DNA of 64,000 nt, from the NCBI GenBank assembly GCA_050633365.1, contig JBOEGJ010000018.1, positions 81,438 to 145,437 on the forward strand, in the 5' to 3' direction. Every line of letters starts with the position of its first letter. Positions within the stretch are counted from its first letter, which is position 1. The DNA comes from Pseudomaricurvus sp050633365. Its GTDB lineage: Bacteria; Pseudomonadota; Gammaproteobacteria; Pseudomonadales; Cellvibrionaceae. Below, piece by piece: positions 26,140 through 35,511 of this stretch. The position numbers were made by a program, and so were the translations under genes. Below the pieces are notes generated by a model. It was not told where the DNA came from. It saw only the letters and a program-made list of their open reading frames with translations, and ran no database searches.

Positions 26140-27288
26140 ATGGCCCTTCCCTCTTTGTTTGAGCAATTACAACAACTGGTTGCCTGCCCCTCCGTCAGCA
26201 GTTATAGCGACAAGTGGGACATGAGTAATCGCGCTGTGATCGAACTGCTGGCCAGCTGGCTCGAAGAACTCGGCTTCAAATGCGAGATTATCGAGGTAGA
26301 ACACACCGACGGTCAGAAGTGCAATTTGATTGCCACCCTGGGCAGTGGGCCGGGCGGACTGGTACTGGCCGGCCACACCGACACCGTGCCCTATGATGAT
26401 TTTCAGTGGCAAAGCGATCCGTTTAAACTCACCGACAGCGACAACCGCTGGTACGGTTTAGGCGCCACCGACATGAAAGGCTTCTTTCCGGTTGCTATCG
26501 AGGCGGCTCGCGAATTTGTCGACAGCCCACTACAACAACCCTTGATTATTTTGGCCACCGCCGACGAAGAAAGCTCTATGAGTGGCGCTCGCGCCTTGGC
26601 CGAATTGGGCAAACCCAAAGCCCGCTACGCAGTGATCGGCGAGCCCACTGGGCTTGTTCCCATCCGTATGCACAAAGGCATTATGATGGAGAAGATTCGG
26701 ATTGAAGGCCTTGCCGGTCATTCATCCAATCCGGAGCTGGGAAACAATGCGATGGAAAGCATGCATCAAGTCATGAGCGAACTGATGCAGTTTCGGAAAA
26801 CATTGCAGGACAAACATCACAATCCTGGATTTAGCATTCCCGGCCCGACGTTAAACTTAGGCTGCATTCACGGCGGCGACAATCCCAATCGCATTTGTGG
26901 CCACTGCGAGCTGCAATTTGATTTGCGCGCAATTCCCGGTATGGATAACGATGAACTGCGCCAACAAATCGATGCTCAGTTGCAGCGCATTGCCGATCAA
27001 ACGGGCAGTAAAATCGAACGTCAAACCTTATTTGGCGGCGTATCGGCGTTTGAAGAACCGGCCAATTCCGCGCTGGTAAAAGCGGCCGAAAAGCTCACCG
27101 GCAACGCCGCACAAAGTGTAGCCTTTGCCACCGAAGCGCCGTTCATGCAACAACTGGGAATGGAGACCATCGTTATGGGACCCGGCCATATCGATCAGGC
27201 ACATCAACCCAACGAGTACATTCCTATCGACCAAATCCAACCGGCGGTTGAATCGCTTAAGGCCCTAATCCGACAATTCTGTTTATAA
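26140..27288 (+). CDS. argE: Acetylornithine deacetylase ArgE
   Basis: The frame is open from a GTG at 26089, but ATG at 26140 gives the family N-terminus (382 aa). This M20 metallopeptidase-fold enzyme hydrolyses N2-acetylornithine to ornithine and acetate with dinuclear zinc. Metal and catalytic blocks are LAGHTDTVPYD (His, Asp), GLGATDMKGFF (Asp), ADEESSMSGA (Glu pair), GEPTGLVPI and the C-terminal GPGHIDQAHQPNEYI (His). It lies 63 bp ahead of argA, so the first and a later step of the linear arginine pathway are linked here, as in Pseudomonas. Confidence 0.92.
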   Translation: MALPSLFEQLQQLVACPSVSSYSDKWDMSNRAVIELLASWLEELGFKCEIIEVEHTDGQKCNLIATLGSGPGGLVLAGHTDTVPYDDFQWQSDPFKLTDSDNRWYGLGATDMKGFFPVAIEAAREFVDSPLQQPLIILATADEESSMSGARALAELGKPKARYAVIGEPTGLVPIRMHKGIMMEKIRIEGLAGHSSNPELGNNAMESMHQVMSELMQFRKTLQDKHHNPGFSIPGPTLNLGCIHGGDNPNRICGHCELQFDLRAIPGMDNDELRQQIDAQLQRIADQTGSKIERQTLFGGVSAFEEPANSALVKAAEKLTGNAAQSVAFATEAPFMQQLGMETIVMGPGHIDQAHQPNEYIPIDQIQPAVESLKALIRQFCL

Positions 27289-27351
27289 TAGCGTTTAGCC
27301 CATTCGCAACAGCTCTGACCAGAACCTTAGTTAGCCCCAAGGATTTTCAAC

Positions 27352-28677
27352 GTGAACGACAACAATAACAGCCAGGACTACGTAAAGTGGTTTCGCCAGT
27401 CCTCGCCTTACATCAATGCCCATCGCGGCAAGACATTTGTCATCATGCTGCCCGGCGCAGCCATGCTGGACAACAATTTTGCCAACATTATTCACGACAT
27501 CGCCCTACTCAACAGTCTAGGGGTTCGATTGGTGTTGGTGCATGGGGCTCGCCCGCAAATTGATGCGCGTCTCGCCGTTGACGGAACTTCCTCAGAATTT
27601 TTCAAGCAGTGGCGAGTGACCGACGTCAACGAATTGTTACCCGTCGCTCAAGCTATTGGCGAAGTTCGTTTTTCGCTTGAGGCAGCCCTATCCACCGGAC
27701 TGCCCAATTCGCCGATGCATGGCGCACACATTTGTGTCAGTGGCGGCAACTTCGTCACGGCAAAACCCATGGGCGTGATCGAAGGTGTCGATCTGCAACA
27801 CACCGGAAAAGTTCGTCGCATCGACAGCAAAAACTTACACCGAGCGCTGGATAACCAAGCCATTGTAGTGGTATCGCCGCTGGGCTATTCGCCCACCGGC
27901 GAAATGTTCAATCTCTGTTTTGCCGAGGTTGCCACCCAAGTTGCCATAGAACTGGAGGCCGACAAACTCATCGCCTTCAGCTCTGAAACCGGCTTTTTCA
28001 ATCGCAAGGGCGAGCTGTTGCGGCAATTAAATTTGTCAGAGTGCGGCGAACAACTGCTCACGCTAAAAAATGATCACGACAAATCTCAGTCGCTGCAGGC
28101 CTGCTACAACGCCTGCCAACAGGGAGTAACTCGAGCACAAATTATCAGCTATCGAGAAGATGGCGCGCTACTAAAAGAGCTGTTTACCCGAGATGGTTCT
28201 GGCACCTTGGTGCATCGTGATAATTACGAATTTGTTCGTCAGGCAAACATCGATGACGTCGGTGGATTATTGGAATTGATTGAACCACTGGAACAACAGG
28301 GCGCATTAGTAAGACGCTCCCGAGAGCTTTTAGAGGCCGAAATCACTCAGTTCACTATCATCGAAAAAGACGGCGCGATTCTCGCCTGCGCGGCGCTTTA
28401 TCCTTTTTTGGACGACAACAATATGGCCGAGCTGGCCTGTGTTGCAACTCATCCAGACTATCAAAAAGGCGGGCGTGCTGGACTGGTTCTCGAGGCGATC
28501 GAAGCGGTGGCTGCCACACAAGGCATTACCGAATTGTTTGTTTTGACCACCCAAACCGCTCACTGGTTTATCGAGCGAGGCTTTGTTTCTGCCTCGCCCG
28601 ATCGTTTGCCCGGCAAAAAACAGAGTCTCTACAACTTTCAGAGAAACTCAAAAGTTTTTATCAAGGCACTCGACTGA
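27352..28677 (+). CDS. argA: N-acetylglutamate synthase ArgA
   Basis: This 441-residue enzyme is the classical ArgA. It has an N-terminal amino-acid-kinase-like domain (FVIMLPGAAMLD, LVLVHGARPQID), which in the family binds the feedback inhibitor arginine, and a C-terminal GNAT acetyltransferase domain (MAELACVATHPDYQKGGRAG). It makes N-acetylglutamate from acetyl-CoA and glutamate, the first step of arginine synthesis. The start at 27352 is GTG. The length matches the 430-440-residue gammaproteobacterial form. It is convergent with the following hydrolase gene. Confidence 0.94.
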   Translation: MNDNNNSQDYVKWFRQSSPYINAHRGKTFVIMLPGAAMLDNNFANIIHDIALLNSLGVRLVLVHGARPQIDARLAVDGTSSEFFKQWRVTDVNELLPVAQAIGEVRFSLEAALSTGLPNSPMHGAHICVSGGNFVTAKPMGVIEGVDLQHTGKVRRIDSKNLHRALDNQAIVVVSPLGYSPTGEMFNLCFAEVATQVAIELEADKLIAFSSETGFFNRKGELLRQLNLSECGEQLLTLKNDHDKSQSLQACYNACQQGVTRAQIISYREDGALLKELFTRDGSGTLVHRDNYEFVRQANIDDVGGLLELIEPLEQQGALVRRSRELLEAEITQFTIIEKDGAILACAALYPFLDDNNMAELACVATHPDYQKGGRAGLVLEAIEAVAATQGITELFVLTTQTAHWFIERGFVSASPDRLPGKKQSLYNFQRNSKVFIKALD

Positions 28678-28743
28678 TTGTCGGCCAAGCTGCAGCTATG
28701 GGTTCAAGCCATTAGTTCGGATTTATTGCATCAAAGCAAAGTT

Positions 28744-29964
28744 TTAAGTCAGCCCTGAGACTTCCACAACCGCTCGAGCGATGTCTTCATATTCATGCTC
28801 TTCAACAAAGTGGCCACGATTAGGATAGAGTTTTATCGACTCTTTCACTTGAGGCAATGCGTCAACCCACTGCTGGCGAACCGATTGCTGAGCGGTGGGA
28901 TCCCACTCGCCCCAAAACGCACGCACGCCGATATCACGTCCTTTTGGTCCCCAACGTTTCGATAGGTTTTTCTGGATGTTTTTATAAAAATCGCGGTTGT
29001 CCTGCCAACCTAAGGCTCGATCAAAATAACAATAGCCATGGCCCCAGACTTTCGTTTGCTTGACGTTGCGCTGCGAGCTGCGAGCATTGCTTTCGGTACT
29101 GAACATTTCCCAATGCATTTTCTCTCTCTCTGTGAGTTTACCCACGGCGGCTCGGCACAATACCGATAGCGCTCTCAGTGCAAAACGCCCCCGCCCCACC
29201 GATGAATACATCACCAGCGGCGGCACGGCTCTCCACCAACGCCACGGCATCCAGTAGCCGAGACTGTTCCAAGAGAGCTTTCCCGGGAAAGGGAAGTTAG
29301 TAAAATTCCAACCATTCAACGGCATTGGAAATACCGTGGTATTCATTAACACGATGTTACTGACACGCTCCGGGGTATCAATCAAACTGCCAATGCCAAT
29401 AGCGCCACCCCAATCGTGAATCACCAAGGTGACTTCTCGCGGATCCAAAAACTCAAGTAACTGCTTTAAATTGTTTGAATGGTGCATATCCACCATTTCA
29501 AAACTCGCCTGATCAGATAGACCGAAGCCTATGTGATCCATGGCAATGACTCGATAGCTTTTGCCCGCCTGAGACTTCACCGCATTGATGGCCTGGCGAT
29601 AAGTGTAAGAGCTTTCCGGGTTGCCGTGGACAAACAGTAAGGTCGCCTCTAGCTCACCTTCACCAACAAACTCGTCGTAATAGAAGAGCTTCTTTCCCGC
29701 ATCTAGTCCCGAGGGTAAGACAAACCACTTGGCCTCCCCCGGCGACACATAATCGCTGGGGATGGTTTTTACCGGTGAATTCCCTCCCTCCAGCACCACA
29801 GATAATTCGCCGTCGTCGCCAGAATAGCTTGCATCCGGCGACGATTTCACCGTTGACCCCAGTTCGGACACTTCAGCGATAGGAGTTTTAGCAGCGGGCA
29901 AGCCGGTGGAGGATATCTCTAGAGCTGACCTCCCTGAGATGGAAGTTTCAGTCACTGGGGCCAT
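28744..29964 (-). CDS. Alpha/beta hydrolase, haloalkane-dehalogenase-like
   Basis: The protein, 406 residues from ATG at 29964 (AAAGGTGAG site), has an N-terminal region of about 90 residues that is Ser/Gly/acidic and looks disordered. An alpha/beta-hydrolase core follows. The core shows LLFVHGNPESSYTYR (oxyanion loop as in dehalogenases), VIHDWGGAIG with Asp rather than Ser as nucleophile and the adjacent halide-type Trp, a cap region rich in Trp, and a late PNRGHFVEEHE histidine. Asp plus HGNP points to haloalkane dehalogenase or epoxide-hydrolase-like chemistry; the substrate is unknown. No signal peptide is obvious. It is divergent from an AraC-type regulator that may control it. Confidence 0.8.
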   Translation of the reverse strand: MAPVTETSISGRSALEISSTGLPAAKTPIAEVSELGSTVKSSPDASYSGDDGELSVVLEGGNSPVKTIPSDYVSPGEAKWFVLPSGLDAGKKLFYYDEFVGEGELEATLLFVHGNPESSYTYRQAINAVKSQAGKSYRVIAMDHIGFGLSDQASFEMVDMHHSNNLKQLLEFLDPREVTLVIHDWGGAIGIGSLIDTPERVSNIVLMNTTVFPMPLNGWNFTNFPFPGKLSWNSLGYWMPWRWWRAVPPLVMYSSVGRGRFALRALSVLCRAAVGKLTEREKMHWEMFSTESNARSSQRNVKQTKVWGHGYCYFDRALGWQDNRDFYKNIQKNLSKRWGPKGRDIGVRAFWGEWDPTAQQSVRQQWVDALPQVKESIKLYPNRGHFVEEHEYEDIARAVVEVSGLT

Positions 29965-30001
29965 GTTACTCACCTTTCTTTTTGGGCTTCAATTGAGGTC
30001 A

Positions 30002-31087
30002 TTGTGGGGCTTACCGGCAAGCCCTCCCAGTGTTAAGCTCGCCAACACAGGGTCATTAACTGCCAAACTAGAGTCTTATGAAAAAATTTCCACCTTCTTT
30101 GCTCGTCTTATCGCCAGAGAACTGTCGTTTGATGCACATCCATGGCCCGGTTTGCTGGCGGGGCTTTCACTGACAGAAGAGCAAATCATGTCTCAACCGA
30201 TGATGGAGGCCCATCAATTCAATCAACTGTTGAACAACGCACTAACGATCAGTGCAGATCCCGGCTTGGGACTTCGCTTTGGCCGTCACGCCCAACTGCT
30301 AGCCAATGGCGAACTGGGCTCGACAGTCTTTTCGGCACCAACTTTGCGCGAAGTGCTTCGCGGTCTCGATGATTTTAGTCGCTTACAGGCGGAGTATTTA
30401 TCCATGGGCATTAAGGTTGAGGGAAGCCGCCTGCAACTTCGTGAACAGGAAGACATATCTCTCTCTGATACACGTATTACCCAGCATGAAGTTATGGTGC
30501 TTTGCCTGCAAAACACCATCGAAATGGTGCTCGGAAGACCCTTCACTGAAGGTCAATATCACTTCGCTTTTACGGCGCCGACCTATAACCAGCGCTACTG
30601 CGAAGTGTTTCACAGCCCTTATCACTTTGACGCCACCGCAACCGGCGTCGACATACCCCGCCAATTGCTCGATCTGCCGTCGCCGTATTTTGACTCACAA
30701 GTTTGGCATCGCGGTCGCAGCCGAGCCACGGCGCTGATGACGGAACTCAACAATCGGCACAAGCGACTTCACAGCCAGCATATTCTCGGGATGCTGCGCT
30801 CGCAGCTACCGCCTCTGCCCAATTTAAAGCAAATTTCAGAGTCTATGTTGCTCTCCGAACGCAGCTTGATACGACGCTTAGAGAGCGAAGGCGTGCGCTT
30901 CAGACAGCTTCAATCTCAAGTGCTCAAAGAGTGGGCTCATCACTATTTAGTCGACACCGGCCTCAGCATTGACGCCATCGCCTGTCAGTTGGGCTATCAA
31001 GATACCGCCAACTTCAGGCGCGCCTTTAAGCGCTGGTATCAATCGACCCCCAGTGAGTATCGCAAGGCAAAGAGCGCGGTCGTCTAA
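30002..31087 (+). CDS. AraC family transcriptional regulator with PF12625-type ligand domain
   Basis: The C-terminus is a double helix-turn-helix of the AraC type (LSERSLIRRLESEGVRFRQL, then IDAIACQLGYQDTANFRRAFKRWY). The N-terminal part (LRFGRHAQLLANGELGSTVF) resembles the arabinose-binding-like PF12625 domain of OruR-type regulators. The frame is open from 29906, but earlier starts overlap the divergent hydrolase. No good ATG with a ribosome-binding site exists, so the TTG at 30002 (361 aa) is a tentative choice; ATG at 29963 and TTG at 29993 are alternatives. Divergent placement suggests it regulates the hydrolase. The inducer is unknown. Confidence 0.82.
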   Translation: MWGLPASPPSVKLANTGSLTAKLESYEKISTFFARLIARELSFDAHPWPGLLAGLSLTEEQIMSQPMMEAHQFNQLLNNALTISADPGLGLRFGRHAQLLANGELGSTVFSAPTLREVLRGLDDFSRLQAEYLSMGIKVEGSRLQLREQEDISLSDTRITQHEVMVLCLQNTIEMVLGRPFTEGQYHFAFTAPTYNQRYCEVFHSPYHFDATATGVDIPRQLLDLPSPYFDSQVWHRGRSRATALMTELNNRHKRLHSQHILGMLRSQLPPLPNLKQISESMLLSERSLIRRLESEGVRFRQLQSQVLKEWAHHYLVDTGLSIDAIACQLGYQDTANFRRAFKRWYQSTPSEYRKAKSAVV

Positions 31088-31262
31088 GCTGAGCTCGATT
31101 ACGCCATCGAGCCAGACCTCACCGGTGAAATCTGGTAGAATCCGCCCACCCCTGAAAACGCCCCAATCGCAAGTTAGCGGCCATCGCCACTGCGCTGATT
31201 CAGTCGAAATAACTTGTACTGCGGTGATAGAGATTACTGACCTTTGATAGTGAGAGTTCAAC

Positions 31263-33098
31263 ATGCCCGTATACCGTTCTAAAACTTCCACCGCTGGCCG
31301 CAACATGGCCGGTGCACGCGCCTTGTGGCGAGCCACAGGCATGAAAGACGAAGATTTTCATAAGCCTATTATCGCTGTCTCCAACTCCTTCACCCAGTTT
31401 GTTCCCGGTCATGTTCACCTCAAAGACATGGGTCAATTGGTTGCCCGCGAGATCGAGAAGGCCGGCGGTGTGGCAAAAGAATTCAACACCATTGCTGTCG
31501 ACGACGGTATCGCTATGGGACATGACGGCATGCTCTATAGCTTGCCATCGCGCGACATTATCGCCGACTCGGTCGAGTATATGGTCAACGCCCACTGTGC
31601 GGATGCCATCGTTTGCATATCCAACTGCGACAAAATCACCCCGGGGATGTTGATGGCGGCAATGCGCCTCAATGTGCCGGTTATCTTTGTTACCGGCGGC
31701 CCGATGGAAGCGGGAAAAACGAAACTCTCCGAGCACAAGCTCGATCTAGTCGACGCAATGGTTGTCGCGGTCGATGACAAGGTTTCCGACGAAGACGTCG
31801 CCGAAATTGAGCGCAGCGCCTGCCCTACCTGCGGCTCTTGTTCAGGCATGTTCACTGCCAACTCGATGAACTGCCTAGCCGAAGCTCTTGGCCTAGCACT
31901 ACCGGGCAACGGCACTGTAGTTGCTACCCACGCGGATCGCGAAGGGTTGTTCTTAGAAGCCGGACGCACCATTGTAGAAATGGCGAAGAAGCACTATGAA
32001 CAAGATGATTATTCGGTGCTGCCTCGCTCTATTGGCACTTTTGAAGCTTTTGAAAACTGCGTGGCACTGGATATTGCCATGGGCGGCTCAACCAACACCA
32101 TTTTGCATCTACTCGCCATCGCGCAAGAAGCTGAAGTGGATTTCACCATGGAAGACATTGATCGTCTTTCAAAGAAAATTCCTCAGCTGTGTAAGGTTGC
32201 CCCTAACACGCCCAAGTATCACATCGAAGACGTGCATCGCGCTGGCGGCATCATGGCAATTTTGGGTGAGCTCGATCGCGCGGGTCTACTGCATACCGAT
32301 TTGCCCACCGTGCATTCGGCAACCATGAAAGACGCGTTAGACAAGTGGGATATCATGCGCAACCCAACGCCCGAGATCATGCAATTCTATAAGGCGGGCC
32401 CAGCGGGAATCCCCACGCAAACCGCCTTCAGCCAGAGCACTCGCTGGCCAACCCTAGACGCCGATCGCGCCAACGGCTGTATTCGCTCGCTCGAAAACGC
32501 CTTCAGCCTTGAGGGCGGCCTAGCCGTACTTCGAGGTAACATTGCTCTCGACGGCTGCGTGGTAAAAACGGCCGGGGTTGACGATTCGATTCTAGTCTTC
32601 GAGGGCAATGCCTATGTCACCGAGTCTCAGGATGAAGCGGTTCAAGACATCCTCGACGATAAAGTGAAGGCCGGCGACGTGGTTATCGTCCGCTACGAAG
32701 GCCCGCGCGGTGGCCCAGGTATGCAAGAAATGCTCTACCCCACCTCTTACATCAAATCTAAGGGGCTAGGTAAGGACTGCGCTCTACTCACAGACGGACG
32801 TTTCTCTGGTGGCACATCAGGGCTTTCTATCGGGCACGTCTCGCCCGAGGCCGCTGCAGGTGGCGCTATTGGCTTAGTTCGTAACGGTGATCGCATTAAG
32901 ATCGACATCCCCAATCGCACCATCGACGTATTGCTTAGCGACGAAGAGCTCGCCGCTCGCCGCGTCGAGCAAGACAAGCTCGGTTGGAAGCCAGTAGAGC
33001 AACGCCCGCGTAAAGTAAGCGCTGCGCTCAAGGCCTACGCCTTATTAGCCACCAGTGCTGATAAAGGTGCGGTCAGAGATTTGAGCAAACTCGACTAA
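31263..33098 (+). CDS. ilvD: Dihydroxy-acid dehydratase IlvD
   Basis: This 611-residue iron-sulfur enzyme dehydrates 2,3-dihydroxy-isovalerate and 2,3-dihydroxy-3-methylvalerate to the 2-oxo acids of valine and isoleucine synthesis. Cluster cysteines are visible in SNCDKITPGM and ACPTCGSCSGMFTANSMNC. Other family blocks are GMKDEDFHKPIIAVSNSF and LTDGRFSGGTSGLSIGHVSPEAAAGG (shown as its conserved core). The N-terminus MPVYRSKTSTAGRNMAGARA is the usual one. It forms its own unit, with a GAGAG site before ATG and a strong terminator after the stop. Confidence 0.96.
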   Translation: MPVYRSKTSTAGRNMAGARALWRATGMKDEDFHKPIIAVSNSFTQFVPGHVHLKDMGQLVAREIEKAGGVAKEFNTIAVDDGIAMGHDGMLYSLPSRDIIADSVEYMVNAHCADAIVCISNCDKITPGMLMAAMRLNVPVIFVTGGPMEAGKTKLSEHKLDLVDAMVVAVDDKVSDEDVAEIERSACPTCGSCSGMFTANSMNCLAEALGLALPGNGTVVATHADREGLFLEAGRTIVEMAKKHYEQDDYSVLPRSIGTFEAFENCVALDIAMGGSTNTILHLLAIAQEAEVDFTMEDIDRLSKKIPQLCKVAPNTPKYHIEDVHRAGGIMAILGELDRAGLLHTDLPTVHSATMKDALDKWDIMRNPTPEIMQFYKAGPAGIPTQTAFSQSTRWPTLDADRANGCIRSLENAFSLEGGLAVLRGNIALDGCVVKTAGVDDSILVFEGNAYVTESQDEAVQDILDDKVKAGDVVIVRYEGPRGGPGMQEMLYPTSYIKSKGLGKDCALLTDGRFSGGTSGLSIGHVSPEAAAGGAIGLVRNGDRIKIDIPNRTIDVLLSDEELAARRVEQDKLGWKPVEQRPRKVSAALKAYALLATSADKGAVRDLSKLD

Positions 33099-33118
33099 GA
33101 CTTTAGAAATATTGCTTT

Positions 33119-33142
33119 AAGGGTCGCATCGCGGCCCTTTTT
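33119..33142 (+). terminator. Rho-independent terminator of ilvD
   Basis: A 9-bp stem (AAGGGTCGC with GCGGCCCTT, one G-T pair) and an ATC loop are followed by five T. It lies 21 bp after the ilvD stop. Confidence 0.88.
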
Positions 33143-33326
33143 ATTGCCTTGCTGTTTTCCCAACTCACAGGTTTATTTCATCCGGGCTCCTGCGACAAAA
33201 CGCTCTAGTACTAGAGTAAAGCGCTAACGAAGAACACGAGATCAACCGCGATAATAATCGCCGCAATTCGTAGCCGATTGCATTTGAGTCTGACAAGATA
33301 TCGGTTTCACCCAACAGAATATAGCT

Positions 33327-34028
33327 ATGTTTGCCATCTTGAACCGTTACCCATTCGAAGTAGACCAACAGTGGGTCACTTATCTGCCGCCAGCGCTGCA
33401 AAAGATTGTGGTGGCGGAAATGGAGCTCAGAGACTATCGACGAGGCGAAACTATCTATGGTTTACACTCTCAAGTCAGTGAGATTTATACCGTCGTCGAT
33501 GGCTCAGTAAAGCTTACTAATGCCACCGAGAGCGGCAAAGATATTGCGATTGTCACCCTGCCAAAAGGCTGCTCCTTCGGCGAATTGAGTTTTATTGACA
33601 CTCAACCCAGGCAGAACATTGCCATCGCCAACACCGATTGCACCGTGGCAGTCCTCAAGCACAAGCGCTATCAAGAACTTCGTGCAACTCACCCCGAACT
33701 AGACCGTGCTTTATTGCAGTTTGTGGCGCAGCGACTCAGAACTTTGAGCGACATTCATCAAGATCGCAATTCACTTGGATTGTCTCAGCAACTGGCCAAG
33801 CGATTGGTGACGTCATTTCATTATCAAGCGCAAAACTCCAGCAAAATGAATCCCCGTATTCTCACAACGTCACAAGGAGAACTGGCTTCAACACTCGGCG
33901 TGAGCCGACAACACGTCAATAAAGCACTAAAAAAATGGCAGGCGCAGTCGCTGCTGGACATCAGCTATCGACAAATAGAGATTTTGGATATTGAAGGGCT
34001 CGAAGAAGCCGCAAGAGGAAAACAATAA
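33327..34028 (+). CDS. Crp/Fnr family transcriptional regulator
   Basis: This 233-residue protein has an N-terminal cyclic-nucleotide-binding-like beta-roll (YRRGETIYGLHSQVSEIYTVVDG, GCSFGELSFID; read here as separate blocks) and a C-terminal winged helix (TTSQGELASTLGVSRQHVNKAL). The N-terminal cysteine cluster of true FNR is absent, and the cAMP-contact residues of CRP are not clearly kept, so the signal is unknown. It is probably a single-gene unit. It is convergent with the TonB operon, and two hairpins fill the gap. Confidence 0.85.
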   Translation: MFAILNRYPFEVDQQWVTYLPPALQKIVVAEMELRDYRRGETIYGLHSQVSEIYTVVDGSVKLTNATESGKDIAIVTLPKGCSFGELSFIDTQPRQNIAIANTDCTVAVLKHKRYQELRATHPELDRALLQFVAQRLRTLSDIHQDRNSLGLSQQLAKRLVTSFHYQAQNSSKMNPRILTTSQGELASTLGVSRQHVNKALKKWQAQSLLDISYRQIEILDIEGLEEAARGKQ

Positions 34029-34065
34029 CTAGAAAAAAGAGATTCGCCATTTAGGCGCAGAGATA

Positions 34066-34088
34066 TGATGCGGCCTTGTGGGCCACAT
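34066..34088 (+). terminator. Weak hairpin after the Crp/Fnr-type gene
   Basis: GATGCGGCC pairs with GGCCACATC around a TTGTG loop, with one mismatch, about 40 bp after the stop. An A-run rather than a T-run follows, so plus-strand termination here is doubtful. Confidence 0.3.
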
Positions 34089-34089
34089 C

Positions 34090-34127
34090 AAAAAACGCCC
34101 ATCACTGGATTGCAGAGATGGGCGTTT
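34090..34127 (-). terminator. Rho-independent terminator of the TonB operon
   Basis: On the minus strand an 11-bp perfect stem (AAACGCCCATC with GATGGGCGTTT) ends in a run of six T. It lies 20 bp beyond the TPR gene stop and closes the six-gene operon. Confidence 0.92.
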
Positions 34128-34146
34128 AAGCAATTGCAGATAACGA

Positions 34147-35508
34147 TTAGTTAGCTGCTAAAGATTCTTCACGTTTCAGCTCGTTCTTAGCGAACTCAAT
34201 CCACTGAACCGCAAACTTGCGAGAGCGCTTGTCTTTCGCTGCTTTTTCGAAGGCCTTGATCGCCGACTTATACTTCTTCAAGTTCGCATTGGCCATACCC
34301 AAAACAATTTGCAATTGATCCGGACGCTTAATTCCGCCGCGTTTCACTGCAATAGCACCGGCATCGATAGCCTTTTTGTGCTGATCATTGTCGAGGTAAA
34401 TACCCGCCAACCGTGCGTATAAGTCGCCTTTATCAGACTTCTTCGCAGCCTTTTCCATTTCTGGAATCGACTTTTTAACATTTTGCGCTAAGCGCCATGC
34501 CGTCGCCAATACTTCCAAATTTTTAGAAGTCTCTTCGATTACACCCGCTTTCATGCCTTTATCAATGACACGAGCCGCTTTGTAAGGCACATCTTCGCCC
34601 ATAAAGAGATACGCCAGATTCATCAGCTCTTTCTCTTTCGAAAGCTCACCCATTAGGTAAACCGTCTCGAGGGAATGTAACTGATTTTTCTCTTGCCCTT
34701 CAGCACCATACATACCGGACAACTGCTTCCAGTAAGTAGCTTTAGGGTAGTGGCGAACCAACTTATGCAAGATATCGATAACTTTTTTATTGTTACCTTG
34801 GTCAAAGTAAATGGCACGCTGCAGCGTAAACCAGTTTTCTTTGGGAACCTTACCTTTGCTTTCGTATTTATCGACTGCAATGTTGATGTTCTTCAGCGCT
34901 TCTTTCATTTCATTGAGCTGATAATGGCCTTGTGCAACAAGCACATAAGCATCAGCACCAACGATTGGCTGAATTTCCATCCACTTTTTAAGCAGTACAA
35001 TCGCGCCGCGGTAATCTTCTTGAACAAACTTTAGCTGCGCTAAGGTGTACAAGGTACCGAGCTTCAATGCGTCATTTAACTGTTCTTCTTTCAGAACTTT
35101 GTCGTAGTAACGAATCGCGCTTTTGTAATCTTCCAGCGAGTAGTAAACCCAACCGTAGTAATTCCACAGGTTGGCTTTGGCAAAGCTGGTGTATTTAGCG
35201 CTTTTCTTTGCTTCGAGTTCTTTCAGAACAACCAGAGCACCGGCCCAATCGTTCGCGTCGGTCATTTCTTGAACCTTGGCGAAGTCTTTAAACACGGATT
35301 GAGGCAATGAGTATGATTTTTTCGTCTTGTATTTTGGCTTTTCAGCTTTGTCGTCTTGAGCGAATGCGCTGCCCGAAGACAAAGCATCCAACCCTAGAGA
35401 CTGCAGAACAACACTCGATGCAGCTGGCGCCAAAGCCAATGGCGCCGCTATCAGAGTCTGCCTGACGAGCTTAGAAAGCTTAGCCGTCATCTTCATAGTC
35501 TTTCCCAT
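34147..35508 (-). CDS. Periplasmic TPR-repeat protein of the TonB operon
   Basis: The 453-residue protein opens with a long signal peptide (two lysine-rich Met starts, a hydrophobic stretch, and a likely cut near SGSAFAQ-DD). The mature part is a chain of helical TPR-like repeats, for example YYGWVYYSLEDYKSAIRYYDKV and a later one near GMANANLKKYKSAIKAFEKA. Such proteins end DUF3450-ExbB-ExbB-ExbD-TonB operons in marine gammaproteobacteria. A scaffold role with the TonB complex or its receptors is plausible but unproven. It starts 3 bp after the tonB stop; an ATG four codons later has the better GGGAAAG site. Confidence 0.82.
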   Translation of the reverse strand: MGKTMKMTAKLSKLVRQTLIAAPLALAPAASSVVLQSLGLDALSSGSAFAQDDKAEKPKYKTKKSYSLPQSVFKDFAKVQEMTDANDWAGALVVLKELEAKKSAKYTSFAKANLWNYYGWVYYSLEDYKSAIRYYDKVLKEEQLNDALKLGTLYTLAQLKFVQEDYRGAIVLLKKWMEIQPIVGADAYVLVAQGHYQLNEMKEALKNINIAVDKYESKGKVPKENWFTLQRAIYFDQGNNKKVIDILHKLVRHYPKATYWKQLSGMYGAEGQEKNQLHSLETVYLMGELSKEKELMNLAYLFMGEDVPYKAARVIDKGMKAGVIEETSKNLEVLATAWRLAQNVKKSIPEMEKAAKKSDKGDLYARLAGIYLDNDQHKKAIDAGAIAVKRGGIKRPDQLQIVLGMANANLKKYKSAIKAFEKAAKDKRSRKFAVQWIEFAKNELKREESLAAN

Positions 35509-35511
35509 TGT

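Noticed and set aside
29906..30001. Extended N-terminus of the AraC-type regulator
   Set aside because: It overlaps the start of the divergent hydrolase, which has a good ribosome-binding site, and it lacks its own.
31093..31112. GCTCGAT/ATCGAGC hairpin after the AraC-type gene
   Set aside because: The stem is seven bases with no T-run, so it cannot be called a terminator.
33165..33401. 78-codon minus-strand frame upstream of the Crp/Fnr-type gene
   Set aside because: It overlaps the start of the regulator on the other strand and shows no family features.
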